Shown: positions 35,304 to 47,900, counted from the stretch's first letter. The stretch: DNA of 64,000 nt from Turritopsis dohrnii (GCA_027922465.2 BQMF02000063.1:186001-250000), one strand, 5' to 3'. The notes: generated by a model from the sequence alone, not told the origin. Numbers and translations: made by a program.

Positions 35304-36113
35304 TATCAAGTCAGACACAGCTATTTCAATATGGTGTCAGTCCCACACTTCCAAGTTCGAAAAGAAATGAAATATTGACGAGAGACAAGAAAAAGCATTG
35401 TGGTTCCACTGACCTTAATAAAAACCATGAACCTCGTATTCAAATTTAAAATAGTAAAATAGTGCATGATAAGTGGAGGCTTCTGGGAATGTTTGAAGAT
35501 TTAAGCCAATCGTAGTACTTCTTTCAAGAGATTTTCGCATAATTTATGTAGTCATTAAAGTATGTAGGTTGCACCTACATCAAGTAAAAACGTAAGAGTG
35601 CTAATGGTTTGAAATATGGATATTGGTTCATAAACATTCGTCTTTCAAGCCATCCATGCTTCATTAAAGAAAAATAGCACTTTCGTTTCCGCGGAAGTAA
35701 AAAAATTAAGAATTATAATTGCTGATAATGTATTCTTCGGTTTTTGACAAAATCTTTTATTTCCAATGTTAAGAAATAATAGGAATAATGGTTGACACCA
35801 TCTGGGGATAGCACACAAGACAATGTCAACCTTTTTTTACCCCCCGCTCCTCTTCCCTTCTCCATCACCACATCAACCTGCATCAACTTTGCTCTACCCC
35901 TCTCCCCCAAAGTTGAAGTCATCTTTTGCAAAGAGACCCCCTAAAGTCGAGGTATTCATTCATATTTTTGAACAAAAGAAATTTATAATAACAACAAAAC
36001 GTTTGCTTAATTAGAAAAATCAAGCTGGTTTGAAAATCAATTTTAGCATATACTCCCCCTGTTGGCTGAGATCATTTGGAGCAATCCCTAATCAAACAGT
36101 TAGGCAAGGTATG
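35304..36113. other. Upstream region of SYNCRIP-like gene
   Basis: No gene seen. A C-rich, T-rich tract (TTACCCCCCGCTCCTCTTCC and beyond) lies at 35840-35915. The promoter is presumably just above 35303 but no core element is certain. Confidence 0.35.
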
Positions 36114-36350
36114 AAGTTAATTCGGTGCCAAAATCTGGTTTGTCAAGTCGTAGAGTCGTTTTTTATGTTAACGCAGTTCACAATAAGTCGACATTCAAGT
36201 CATCGAGTCGTTTTAGATGAACACTCGCTTTTCAAATGAAGGCGTTTTAGAAGTTTGTTCGTTTCAGATGATGACGCGTTGTTCAAAATTTGTAGGTCTC
36301 TCATATCAAAAACTACTAAAATTTCATGATCTGTTTATGCAAAATGACAC
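36114..36350 (+). repeat. Dispersed repeat, copy 2 (also at 24786)
   Basis: Homologous in order to 24786-24960, with an additional partial duplication of the GTCGTTTT segment (TCAAGTCGTAGAGTCGTTTT, then TCAAGTCATCGAGTCGTTTT). Family unknown. Confidence 0.5.
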
Positions 36351-36516
36351 TATTCGTGAGCCCCTTACTTGAAATCAGGCGATAAGGGTGTTCCACACTA
36401 ACTGAACATGAACATATTATTAATGTGAGGTATATATTTCATTATATAAAGATAGAAGGGATCTCTTTCGGAAATGTACATAACCAATCAACCCAAGTCA
36501 CAATAAATACTAAAAT

Positions 36517-38730
36517 ATTTTTTTTTTTTTTTTTTTAATTAGTCGCTCAATACAAGGTTTAAAACCACTAATGTGTATTGAGGTACAAGGAGGAAAGGTG
36601 ACGATGGACATTACATTTAAAGTGTTGAAGATTATAATGAGAAGGAAAAACAGACTGGGGTAAAGAATTCCAGAGAGTGGAGGAGCGAGGAATGAAACTT
36701 TGTTGGTAAAAATTCTTTGATGATTTTGGGATGCTGACAGTGTGATCATGGCAATTAGATGAATATCTTGTGTTTCGCTTGAAAGTCTTTAATGCAGGGA
36801 TGAGAGAAGAGAGCTCAGTTGAACATTTTCCGTAAAAGTATTTATAAAAGAGGCAAAGAGATGCCACAGATCTGCGATGGGAGAGTGTGTCAAGTTTACT
36901 TGCAAGTTCATCACCTACAGCATTACAGATTCTTTTCTGGATACGATCTAAAAGATTTAGAGAATCAGAGGGTGCACCACCCCAGATATGGCAACAATAC
37001 TCAATACAAGGTCGAATAGTAGATTTATAGAGGTAAAGAATGGCATCAGGGCTGAGGTATGCTCTTGCACGAAGAAGGGAGCCCACCTTCATCAGGCCTT
37101 GTCATAAAGAAATCTCTCCCGCGCGACTAATCGCGCGCCTAAATTGACAACAATTAATTGGCCTGCGCGATTCTAAATTTCGTCACAAATGATTGAATTT
37201 TAGTTATTAAGAAGTCGGGGGACGATTTAACCAGTGAACCCCAAACACTGGAGGCATTGCAGCCCTTACCTTCGACTTCAGTGCGTATTATTATACTTTC
37301 TTTTTTTAAGTACGAGTTCTTCGTGCTTCCTCGATATAACACGTGAAAATTCATTTAACAAAATACGTAGTTTTAGCTAACGAAAATACAACTACATAAC
37401 TATATGATTTTTTTCATTTGGGAATTGATATTAACATAATTAAAAACTATAGAATGAATTAACAAAATTTCCTGAATTGATCTGTGTACAGGTGCTGTTT
37501 GCAAAAATATTTTGTATCAACAAAACCCTTTGTTTTGAAAGCCTTTTAAAAGTTAGCTACTATGATTTTTGAACATATTTCCTATTTATTCAAATGAAGT
37601 AAGAATATTTTTTTTCTATATATATTTTTCTATAATCCAATTGTTATAATTTCATTAACGTAAAATCTTGAGCAACATCTTTTCGAACTTGATCATCAAA
37701 AGATCTGGTAATAACGTTGCTTTTACGTTTTCGTTTCAAGGGCGTTATGAAATTAACAAAGCTATTCATGACGTTTTTTTTTCTGCATGTTTTCTGAAAA
37801 ACGACTTGTAAGAGAAAGCCAATCTAAAATATATAATCATTCCTTTTGATAGATATTAACTATAAATCGCTCAGAGAAATCGTTGTTTATCAAATCTGCG
37901 CGAGTGAATCATCGCTCGGGTGATGGAAGAAATATTGAACTTGGGCGCGTGTTTGCGTACGCGCGAGCGATCACGCGCCTGTTATGACAAGGCCTGCTTC
38001 ATCGAGGCTGACTTAGCGATTGCCTCAATGTAGGAGCGCCAGGAGAAGTCCTGTGAAAAAGTGATGCCGAGGAGACGAAAGGAGTTGTTTTCTTCCAACT
38101 GGGTGCCATTCATGGAAATTGACGGTAAAAAGGGATCTTTGGTATGATTTACAGATAGAAGTTTCGTTTTTGTGGAATTGAATGTGACCAGCCATTTCTC
38201 TCCCCACTCAACTATAGATTGCAGATCAAACTCAATTTCGCCTGCCATTTCTACCTGGCTGAACAAATCTGATTTTGGAGTACAGGAATAGATGGTTGAA
38301 TCATCAGCATAGATGGCCAGCTTGGAAATAATGTCATCAGGCAGATCATTGATGAAAAGAAGAAAAAGGGTTGGCCCAAGGACAGAACCTTGGGGAACAC
38401 CTGCATTGATGGAATGTGTCGATGATGATTGCCCGTCTAAAACAACCTTAAGCCTACGATTACCAAGGAAGGAACGAATCATCTCATAAAAGAGACCCTT
38501 AACTCCATATGCAGCAAGCTTTTTCAAAAGACCAGTATGCCATACTTTATCAAATGCCTTGGATATGTCAAGAGCAACAGCTCTTGCCTCCCCAGATTTA
38601 TCTAATGCAGTGTAAATTCTATCAGTTATCACTGTAAGGAGGTCAGCAGTTGAGCGTTGGGAGCAAAAGCCATATTGAGAATCTGAGAAGAGGTTATTAG
38701 ATTCAAGGTGATTAACAAGAGCATTATTGA
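36517..38730 (-). pseudogene. 5'-truncated jockey-like LINE, minus strand, split by element B
   Basis: Read on the minus strand: FSDSQYGFCSQRSTADLL, motif A VALDISKAFDKVWH, motif B AGVPQGSVLGPTLFLLFIND, motif C IYADDSTIYS, then EKWLVTFNSTKTKLL and LLGITFSQDFSWR up to KSASMK. A 904-bp element interrupts here, after which the frame resumes KVGSLLRARAYLSPDAILYL and runs through HIWGG, RSSTLWNSLPQSVFPS to a stop near 36568. A T-run at about 36522-36537 is the complement of the poly(A) tail. The 5' end is cut near 38730, typical of incomplete reverse transcription. Apart from the insertion the frame is intact over about 390 codons, so it is fairly young. Confidence 0.88.
37093..37996. mobile_element. 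CAGGCCTTGTC-family element B inside LINE
   Basis: 904 bp, ends CAGGCCTTGTCATAA / TTATGACAAGGCCTG, flanked by CTTCAT on both sides. Removing the element and one CTTCAT restores the LINE frame. Similar over its full length to 41042-41935 in reverse orientation. Subterminal motifs are GCGCGAC, CGCGCGCC and ATCACGCGCC. No ORF for a transposase. Confidence 0.85.
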
Positions 38731-39345
38731 TAAATTATTGATATTAGATAAAGCTGATAAAATAATGTGTTGAGACGGAAGTCAGTGTGAAGCGTAAATA
38801 AGCGTAAAGCGCTATAAACGTGTAGAAAGTAGGTGATTTGAAAATAACGATAAACATCATCCTCAAGGGATTGCAATAGCAATCCTGTCAACAACTTAAA
38901 ATAGAATTGTAGGAGACGGTTTCTACTTGTACTAACTTTTGAAATAACTATGGCATCTTTTATCTGTACAAGCCTCGAAATAATTTTTTGAGGAAAGTCA
39001 GACAAAATGTCCGGTACATTTAAATCTGGTCGGACATGTCCGATAACCATTACTTTCTGACATAATAAAATTTATTAACTATTGATAACACAAATAAATT
39101 ACTTTTGCTTGAAAAATCAAAATAACTTAGCAACAAAAGACGAATATCGCAGGCGCACCTTAATGATTAAAATATAATTATGTGCTGTCATTTTTCTGAC
39201 TGCATTGAGTGTCAGTTGTATGCTACTGTGTGATGTGTAGAATTTGGTTTATGATGTGAATATTTTGTTTGTATATGGTTTTTATGAGATAGATTTTTTA
39301 TCTGTTTTTACATTTTTATATTATAGCTGATGATGATTCAATTAA
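38731..39345. repeat. Intergenic with a repeat shared with 46760
   Basis: The stretch 38868-38965 (GATTGCAATAGCAATCCTGT core, then ACAACTTAAAATAGAATTG) recurs at about 46761-46860 in the same orientation. The downstream GTCCGGTACATTTAAATC and GTCGGACATGTCCGATAACC at 39008-39045 echo the GTCCGG motifs of the 8.9-kb cluster. Confidence 0.45.
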
Positions 39346-39572
39346 AGGGGAACTGAGGTTTAGAAAAAATTTTTTTGAAAATTTCACTGAACATTCAAGA
39401 ATAGCGTTTATATTCATGAGAAAAAAGAATTTTCAAAAAATCTTTATTATTTCACAAAATATAAGCATTTAAAAATTTTCATTTTTGAGTTCAAAGTCCG
39501 TTTTCTGATGTCATTGGTGTCATCAATGAGCGCACGTGTTAGTTACTATAATATATCCTCATCGCTGGCAAC

Positions 39573-40850
39573 ATGCCTACGTGTCTTGCTTTTGGATGTT
39601 CAAATAACAGTAGAAAAGTCAAAAATAAGACAGGCCTCGAAATCCATTAAATTTTGCGCGAGTGTAATTGTACTCCCGTCGTAAATTCATCGCGAGTACA
39701 CTGTGTAGGGAAATACTCGCGTAATCTTCTTTCACGCGAGTACAAACGTTGCAGCATATACAATTCTTTTGTATTTTTAGGATGGAGAGACACTCCTTTG
39801 CAGCACATTTTTTCAGTGTTATGCAATAGAATTACGTCATGTCTACAACACTACGAAAAGGAAGAAAATAATATCTTAACTTTGTCATTCATTTACAATT
39901 CTATTGTGCACACACGTGCGCGAACAATGGAGATCGAAGTATTCAAATAGTTTTTAAATGAATATTTTCCTTTCCTGAAACTGAAATATGACACATGTGT
40001 TCTAGAAAAAGAAGGTGACTCTCCGCCGCCTTTTGAAAACTTTTATAAAGTAATCCTTTACAAAAAGTAGCAAAGGCGACGGAGAGTCACCTTCGCGTAT
40101 TGGATATAATTAGAGAGAAAGTCTTTTATAGTTTTTTAGAAAATGAAATTGAAAATGAATGGTGAAATTGAAAATACGGAATATAAAGTCTTCGCTACTC
40201 TCTTGTGTGGCTGAATATTATGCTCAAGGGATCTCCGGAAATATATTTTTAATCCCAGAGGAAAGAAAATGGAACATTCATTTATTACAATGAATTACAA
40301 TTACCATTGATTTTAGCGTTTCAAACTCAGGTGTCTAGTGGCGACAATCTTTTGTAACATTTTGTCACGATCGCAAAAGAAGACTCTCTCTCCAACACAG
40401 AGCTCCTATTAATCATTCTATTTAATAGAAGATTTATATAAAACTACACAGATGGAGAGTTTCTCTAAGAACTTTTTCGTCTGAATTTATGTTTTCCATT
40501 CATAACACTTCTTCCCAGAGAAAGATAGTCTGTTGAAAAAATATCTTTGTTACATATTACTCGCGAGTAAAAAAGTACTCGCGATAGTTACAGTTACGCG
40601 AGTACCAGCGCGAGCAATACTCGCGTACTCGCGTCGGATTTCGAGGCCTGTAAGAGTTACTTCAGGTTTCCTGAGCCAAAGAAATGCAGATCACAATGTA
40701 TTCGTTGGTTACATGATATGGGGAATGCAAAATGGAATATCAACAACTTTGTTCCAAGTAATCGTCGACTGTCGACTTTAATCGTCGACATTTTTCGTCT
40801 TTACCCCCGTTCACTAAAAGAAAAAGCATTTGGCCATGCTCAAAGAGATA
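39573..40850 (+). pseudogene. THAP zinc-finger coding start interrupted by an insertion
   Basis: ATG at 39573 begins MPTCLAFGCSNNSRKVKNK, the typical N-terminus of a THAP C2CH domain (first Cys pair C-x4-C). The frame is broken by a 1020-bp element. Beyond it, from 40656, it resumes SYFRFPEPKKCRSQCIRWLH and continues to NNFVPSNRRL, matching the FPxxxxxxxxW core of THAP domains. Past 40770 a frameshift is needed to reach the RRHF that would supply the zinc-binding histidine. THAP domains bind DNA and occur in P-element, Kolobok and related transposases. This copy is dead. Confidence 0.75.
39631..40650. mobile_element. CAGGCCTCGAAATCC element inside THAP exon
   Basis: 1020 bp with ends CAGGCCTCGAAATCC / GGATTTCGAGGCCTG, flanked by TAAGA on both sides (5 bp). 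CTCGCG-rich palindromes (ACTCGCGAGT) lie near both ends. A 30-bp-arm hairpin with AGGTGACTCTCCGCCGCC sits at 40013-40093. hAT-like ends with a 5-bp duplication fit the hAT5-type group. No transposase. Confidence 0.8.
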
Positions 40851-41041
40851 CATAAAAAAGGAAAAATATTAAGGGATAGTCTACACTAATGGTCTAATGT
40901 ACCCATGCAGTGTACTGACAGTACGCTGTGAAACGAAGTTGTCTAAAATAAATTGCAAGTACACCTTTAAGTTCTTGACTTAAGTTTATTTTTAAATGTT
41001 TATTTTAATTTTAGCTTTAACCTTGGAAGAAAATCTTTATG

Positions 41042-41935
41042 CAGGCCTTGTCATAACAGGCGCGCGATCGCTTGCACGCACACAAACACGCGCCCAAGTT
41101 CAATATTTCTTGCATCACCCGAGCGATGATTCACTCGCCCAGCTTTGATAAACAACAATTTATCTGAGCGATTTATAGTTAATATCTATCAAAAGGAATG
41201 ATTATATATTTTAGAGTGGTTTTCTCTTACCTCTTTCTCAGAAAACATGCATAACAAAAACATCATGAATAGCTTTGTTAATTTCAAAACGCCTTTGAAA
41301 CAAAAACTTAAAAACAACTTTATTAACAGACCTTTTTGTGATCAAGTTCAAAAAGATATTGTGCAAGATTTACGTTATTGAAATTACAACAATTGGATTA
41401 TAGAAAAATATATTATAGAAAAACAATATTCTTACTTCATTTTGATAAATAGGAAATAATGTTAAAAAGTCATAGTAACTTTCAAAAGCCTTTCAAACAA
41501 AGGGTTTTGTTAATTCAAAATATTTTTGCAAACAACACCTGTACACAGATCAACTCAGGAAATTTTGTTAATTCATTCTAAATATAGTTATATGAAGATT
41601 AAATTATGCTGAGTGATTGTTATTATATAGTTATAAAGTTGTTTTCCGTTAACTAACAAAGATGTATTTTGTTAATTGAATTTTCACGTGTTACATCAAT
41701 AAAACACGAAGAACTCGTAGTTAAAAAAAGAAATCACTGAAGTCAAAGATATGGGCTGCAATGCCTCCAGTGTTTGGGGTTCACTGGTTAAATCGTCCCC
41801 CGACTTCAATAAGTAAAATTCCATTTAGTTGTTGTCCATTTGTAACAAAATTTGGAATCGCGCAGGCCAATTAGTTGTTGTCAATTTAGGCACGTGATTA
41901 GTCGCGTGGGAGAGATTTCTTTATGTCAAGGCCTG
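41042..41935. mobile_element. CAGGCCTTGTC-family element C inside Kolobok-like transposon
   Basis: 894 bp, flanked by TTTATG on both sides (6 bp). Full-length relative of element B in opposite orientation, sharing the GTGTTTGGGGTTCACTGGTT phrase and the ends. The two copies lie about 3 kb apart as inverted repeats. Confidence 0.8.
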
Positions 41936-42142
41936 TTTATGTAAAGTTTTTTTTGAATGTGTATATAGAGCCTTACAACATTTCATTTGTTGACTCAACA
42001 TTTTCATTGTGAAGCGCATTGTATTTTGAGTATATTTTTTGTTGTTGAGATTTTTGATGTACTTTATGTACAAGAAATATAATGTAAAAATAACAATTCC
42101 TTCAAAAACGTAAAATGTTTTTGACAAAAAATGAATTTATAC

Positions 42143-42600
42143 TTACTTATGGTTCATTTCTTTAAAGTCCTTGAAGTTGCCTTGATAACGTCTATGTCTT
42201 ATGAATGAAAGATCAAGAACAGCAGGAGTAAGAATTAGTGTTTCAAAGTCTGGGTGGGCTGTGATACAATTTAAGTTTTCCAATTTTTCACTCAAAATAT
42301 TACATTCTTTACAACATTTACATTCTTCCAATGTCATTGTCAGACCTATAACGCAACATCTAGAGCAGCACCAGTGAAGGTTTTCTAAACAGCTAGAATC
42401 CAAATCGTAGTCAGAACTCGAATTTTCATTAATAATTTCTTTATCTATTTTCTTGAGTTCTTCTTCTGTATATTCTGGCTCACACTCATAGCATCCACCA
42501 ACATCACTATAACTTCCGTTAGAATCATTAGAAGCAGATAGAAAGTTCAGAAGAATGTGATGAAACGCTTTCCGACATGTTCTTGCTTCGCGTCGCTTTA
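42143..42600 (-). pseudogene. P2X7 intracellular-domain-like (P2RX7_C) fragment
   Basis: On the minus strand the frame reads CEPEYTEEELKKIDKEIINE, then a cysteine cluster CLENLHWCCSRCCVIGLTMT with LEECKCCKECN, followed by LNCITAHPDFETLIL and RYQGNFKDF. The pattern W-C-x-C...C-x-C-C...C-I-T-x-H-P-x-F matches the P2RX7_C 'ballast' zinc domain, widespread as free-standing proteins in cnidarians and other invertebrates. It ends at a possible donor (ATAA|gtaagt), but no continuing exon is found inside the element. A frameshift separates it from the best upstream ATG near 42597. It lies antisense to the THAP remnant in the same element. Confidence 0.6.
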
Positions 42601-42775
42601 ACTAAACTGTAAACACCTATGACACCAATGACGTCATAGCAGTAAAATCTTTAAAATGCTCTTATTCGCTAAATAAGCAAAAATTATTCACAAAATATAT
42701 ATTTTTGTGATCCTCTCATCACACACAATATTTTAGGCGAAAAAAAAATATCAAAAATTTGACCTCAATTCCCAT

Positions 42776-44108
42776 TTAAATATGCACCTCTTCTAAATAA
42801 ACGTTGGCAATAGATATGGCAAATATACGCCACAAAGTTTTTCCACTTTTAGAACACCATGAAAAGCTGTGTAATGGCAGCCCTTTTTCGCAGGTGACTT
42901 TCCACTAAATTTTCCTGCAGACAGGAACAGAAAAGAACTAATATTTAAATCTGATTGGTTTATTTCTTTTCATTCTTTTCTGTTCGGAAAAAACAAAAAA
43001 AATTGAACTTGTTTCAACTTTTTGTGATCTTTCCGTGGACAGGAACGGAAATGAACAAAAGAATAATTAGCAAAAGAACCCATCATGCTCTTTCTCTGGC
43101 ATTCATGTGTTCCATTTCTATCCATGAAAAATTTTCCAGAAGTTTTTGCAAAATGACATGAAATTTTCTTTCACCAGACATTTTGATTTTAAAATGATTC
43201 AATTAATAAGAAATGGAACAAACATTCATGACACAGGTGTTATAGTAAGCTTAACTTTTAACCTTTGATCATAGTTTTTTTCTTTCTCATTCATTTTACG
43301 CACGTTTAAAAAAACCCATGAGTTTTCTAATGTTTCGAAAAATGAAAGCGATTTATTTTACCCTATGCTGGAGTGCACGGTTTACATTGTTTTCAAGATA
43401 CAATGTTAAACGTAATGCATTGTAGCAAGCAAGTTATCTGTTCTTTATCATGAAACATTGGTTGGACATTTCCTTTATTTTTGCTTTAATTTGTAAAAAT
43501 GATTGGTCATGTCCGATGACCAACCGCTGTTTACATCACTGACATTGAATCTATAAATGTTCCTTATAGCTGAAGATGAAGTTTGTGTTTGAGTTAAATT
43601 CACAATGCTTTTAGTTTACAGGCAGCTGAAAAATGTTTTGATTTGGAAAGCGCCATTCATAGTTCAACTCAATTCTCTGTTTTCCTGTCTATCTACCAAA
43701 GAATGTTAGCATTATTTAATGTCAAATTAATATCTAACTTAAATCTTTCCTTAATGACATTGCCCAGTGATTGAAACCTCAAATTGTAGAAATTCTAATA
43801 ATGATATTAAATGGTTCTCTGACTATTTGAAAATAGCCTATGAACTCTTTATCATGATTCTCAGCACCATCTTCTGAAAAGTTCAGCAACTTCAGCAATA
43901 GAGTAAGAGGTAATCATTCCCAAGTTAACACATAAGTCTTAAGTTTTCTATTAAAGTGTTACAGTGGTGCTTAATATTTTACTTGACTTAGATCTATAAG
44001 ATCTCTAGGTTGTAAAGAGTAGGCAGTCTTCTCAATGAAAAAATTGCCAGGCGTGCCATTGATCACACACGCAAAAGGGTTATTTCGTAGTTCAGGCGTG
44101 GGACTCTC
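42776..44108. other. Intergenic, no gene seen
   Basis: A small hairpin GGTCATGTCCGATGACC lies at about 43504-43520. No coding region, and no repeat with clear borders. Confidence 0.35.
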
Positions 44109-44850
44109 AGTCTTGTCATTATGAGGCGCGCGATGGCACACGCTTTTAATGGCACACGTAGATACTCATATATAAACATGCTCAATGTTTGTGCTCAATT
44201 AACAACAAATTAATAAGTATAATAAGTGATTATTTGTTGTTGCTAGGGAGCACGACCACCTTTGCTAAGGTAATTTTGAAATTTTCTTCGTTATAGGAAT
44301 TCCTTTGTTCACCTACAATAGAATATGAAAACATAAGTGGTACCAGTAGGACTCGTTTTCGTGTTATTCAATGAAATTAAAATGCATCTTAGTTTCCAGC
44401 TCCCTTTAAAATATGATTTATCTTGACTAATGGCCGGTGTCTACTCAATAATTGCAGACACGATGTTCCCCAGTGAAAATGTTTCTGATTGGTCAATATT
44501 TCTGTACTCGTCAGCGAATTTCTCTGAAGTAGACTTGCTCGATATGAAGAAGTGAAGAAAATTTGAGTGCCGCGCTTAATGTGGACACCGTCTTGCGAAT
44601 GGTTACTACATTGAGCAAAATTATAGTAAATTCTTCAATTTTCCATTCTATTAAGGCCTTCCAAATAAATGCAGGATATTTACAAAAGATATGAAAAGAA
44701 TTTTATTCAATCCAAAAAAATTAATTTTTGCATGTGCAAGTTACTTGATTTAGGTGTGCGATTTATATAATAAAACCGCACGCCCAAGTATGATTCAGGC
44801 GTGTGTTGGCGCGTGCACGTGCGATCGCACGCCATAAAATGACAAGAATG
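44109..44850. mobile_element. Diverged member of the CTTGTCAT-end family (element D)
   Basis: Ends CAGTCTTGTCATTATGA and AAAATGACAAGAATG, with subterminal GCGCGCGATGGCACACGC and GCGATCGCACGCC as in elements A-C. No clear target duplication was found, so the copy is older or the borders are a few bases off. Confidence 0.5.
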
Positions 44851-44937
44851 AGTAGGGTGCTGTGAATGCATTTTCCAACTCAACAGATGTTAATTTGTAG
44901 TAAAAATATCTCCTTAGATTATATTAACTCGATTTAA

Positions 44938-47900
44938 ATGTTCTTATACATTATTGCTACCTTGGGGTTTTGTGTATGTGCACCTGTCGATGACCCATCT
45001 CAATGGCCTGGTCATCTGGAACCATTTGGATCCAAACAAAAGATGGTGAATATTGGTGTTAGATATAGTTGGCCAAAGCCATCAGGTAGGAGGATTTTAT
45101 TTTAATCCCCTTACTGTTTTTTTTTGTTGAAAACATTCTAACATTCTAACTTTTTACCTGCTGTTTACTCTTACAAGCCCTAACTAATTGCTTTTCACTG
45201 AATAATGATATTAACCCATTCACTTTATTTTTTTTCATTCCCGTTTTTGACATCAAAAGTAAAAGAAAGTTTTTACAAAATTGCCATATTAATTTGTGAC
45301 GTTCCATGGGATTTTGATAAACAAACAATAAAATGTTATATAGTTATAATAATGATATTTTTTTCGTAATAACGTTATTACGGTAGCAGCGAAAGCAAAT
45401 ACCGTATTAAAACACCCGTGGACTACTACTACTACTCCTCCTCCTCCTCCTCATCCTCCAGCCGAAATGGCAGTTTAATCTACGATTTAGAGTCTGCGAG
45501 ACACAACTAATAACACCATATAAATTCTAGTGAACGAACGCAGCCTTCGAATTTTTGAATGCTTTGCATATCAAAAATTTAAAAACACGTTTTCTCTAAT
45601 ATTTTCTAACTTAACTCATGAAAGAGTGAATTATAATCAAATAGGTTAACATACAAATGGGACTTACAGTTACTTATGCTAACTGAAAATACTTTGATAC
45701 TTGAAATTTGATATATGTTGTTTTTCTTGTTATCAGTTCAAACCTTCCTATACCACCTCGTTTTTTAGCTCTACTGCACTGTTTTGTGACTTTCAAAGTT
45801 CTAGCTTCAAGGAAGGCAGTTATTCGTTGGAATTCATTTTTGGTTTTGTGAAATTATAATTAAAATTTTTTTTTTTTGTCGACATGCTTTTTTTTCTACA
45901 TAAGTTCTTGTAAAAAATTTTCTTTATAAAAACAATGTTGCACAGCTCACGCATGTATAATTCTTTTGTCTTTTATTAATTAACTTCTGGTGTTTAATGA
46001 TTAGACCCTATTTACACTTACTAATCATTTTACGACAATTACTTACTTTATTGTTTATGCCTGTTTTCTACCAGTGACATTTTAATAAAAACAAGATTTA
46101 AGGAACTCTTTTGTAATTTCTAGAAGCAAATTGACTGCTACCATTTTGCGCAATCTGGTTCTTAATTTTATATATAACGTTATATGCATAACGATATAAC
46201 GTTAATTCTTATTATAAAGTAACATTACTGTAATAATAACAATAAAGATAAACGTTATACAGTTATGAAAGCCGTTTCTTGTAGTTCTAGGGAAAGTAAT
46301 CACCATGAAATTTCTTTCAGATTTTTAAATTTACAGCACTTCGAAATATAAACTTAAAAAGGAAAACTGCTTCTCCATTTCCGCAATGAATACTTTGGCC
46401 AGTTTAATACAATGGGTTGTTTTTCAGGAGTTTCCTTACAGTTCTAACTCTCTCTGTGGTAGCTATGAAGGTGTGTTTTGAATTTCAGGGAACAATGTAT
46501 TATCTTTTATTTCCAATGCTATCAAACAAAACACAAATATTCCAAGATAACAACTATATAAAACCAAAACGTGATTTCAGCCAAGGCACCAGAGAGTTCA
46601 TATCGAATGTTTACATACATGAACAGTCAGAGTGTGTTCGAATGTTTTTAAAATGAAGATGCAATGCAATGGAAATAAAAGATCTTCCTAATGTTTTTCT
46701 CATTAAGCCAAATTTAAACATTTGACAAATTTCCCATTTGAAAATAAAACGTTTTCCCGCAGTGATTGCAATAGCAATTCTGTCGAACAACTTAAAATAG
46801 AATTATAGCGGACGGTTTCTATTTGTTGTCGTTTTTTAAATACCCATTGTATCTTTTATCTGCAACTGAATGAGAACCAGGTAATCGGTTCATTTTAATA
46901 TGCAAACAGTTCAAAAGAAACTGATGTTGTGTTAGTTGAAATCTTCAAAACGAAGCGAAACATGTTTGCCTGATCATATTCTTATTAAATTTTGTTAAAT
47001 TGATTTTTTCCCTGCTTATCGAAACTAACGTTTACCAGCTGCAATGAACTCATGAGATTATTTTTTCTATGAAACATAAATGCATATTTTTCAAAAGGTA
47101 ATGTTGGTGTTTCCTGCCGTGTGTTTTCTAATAAACAAGAGAAGAATCGCAAGATGTCGTTATAATGATATAACCATAAAACCTTATAACATTACTTATT
47201 AAAGAATATAACATTACCGTAACAATATTATCGTTTCAGTGAATATCGTTATTTCTTTTGTCCTTTTTAACGATAAAACGTTATTAATATAGCTAACGTT
47301 TTATCGTTTGTTATCAAAATCCTCCAGAATGTCACATTTATCTTTTCTAATCAACTATATCATCCACTCGCTGAAAATAAATTCAGCAACAGAAGTTATG
47401 CAATTATGCTCTGCGGGTCTCGATAAGATATACAGTTCACAGCAAAATTCGGAATGAATTGTATGCAAGCTTCAATTTACAAGCTGCTGTTAAGATTTAT
47501 AGTATTATCGTCTCCTTCCTCTACTTCCTGTTACATCAATTCCACCTAACATCAATTTTTTCTAAATTTATAACTTATTTGTATCTTCTTTTTGACTGTC
47601 CAATCTATATTGTTTTCTATCAGAAAATTTTGAATTTCAGCATGGTAGTATTGAACTATACAGAGGACACAAAATCTTTACTAAATGTACAATTCATTGC
47701 CATATTGGTAGCAAGGCTCACTATATTGTTGTTGAAGCAGCACACTTCAAGCTTCAAAATTATTGTATTCCTATTAACAGCCTGAATGGATATGCTTAAC
47801 AACCATAGAAACCAACCGTAGGAGTTGCAATGCAGCCTACCATGGCAATGTAATTTTGAAACATGATACAGTTTAACTTTTGAATGGTATTGGCCTTATT

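Larger units (their letters stand above)
39346..42775. mobile_element. Kolobok-like TTAA DNA transposon with THAP and P2X7-C-like ORFs, two nested insertions
   Basis: Ends AGGGGAACTGAGGT and ACCTCAATTCCCAT are roughly inverted, and TTAA flanks both (39342-39345 and 42776-42779). Inside, a THAP-type coding start lies on + and a cysteine-rich P2X7-C-like ORF on -. TTAA targets plus a THAP domain are hallmarks of Kolobok transposons. Two unrelated elements (39631-40650 and 41042-41935) interrupt it. Without them the element is about 1.5 kb, too short for a full transposase, so it is a deleted copy. Confidence 0.7.

Noticed and set aside
47459..47785. 108-codon hydrophobic ORF in JmjC gene 1 intron 1
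   Set aside because: AT-rich translation without a motif; the paralogue has no matching exon.
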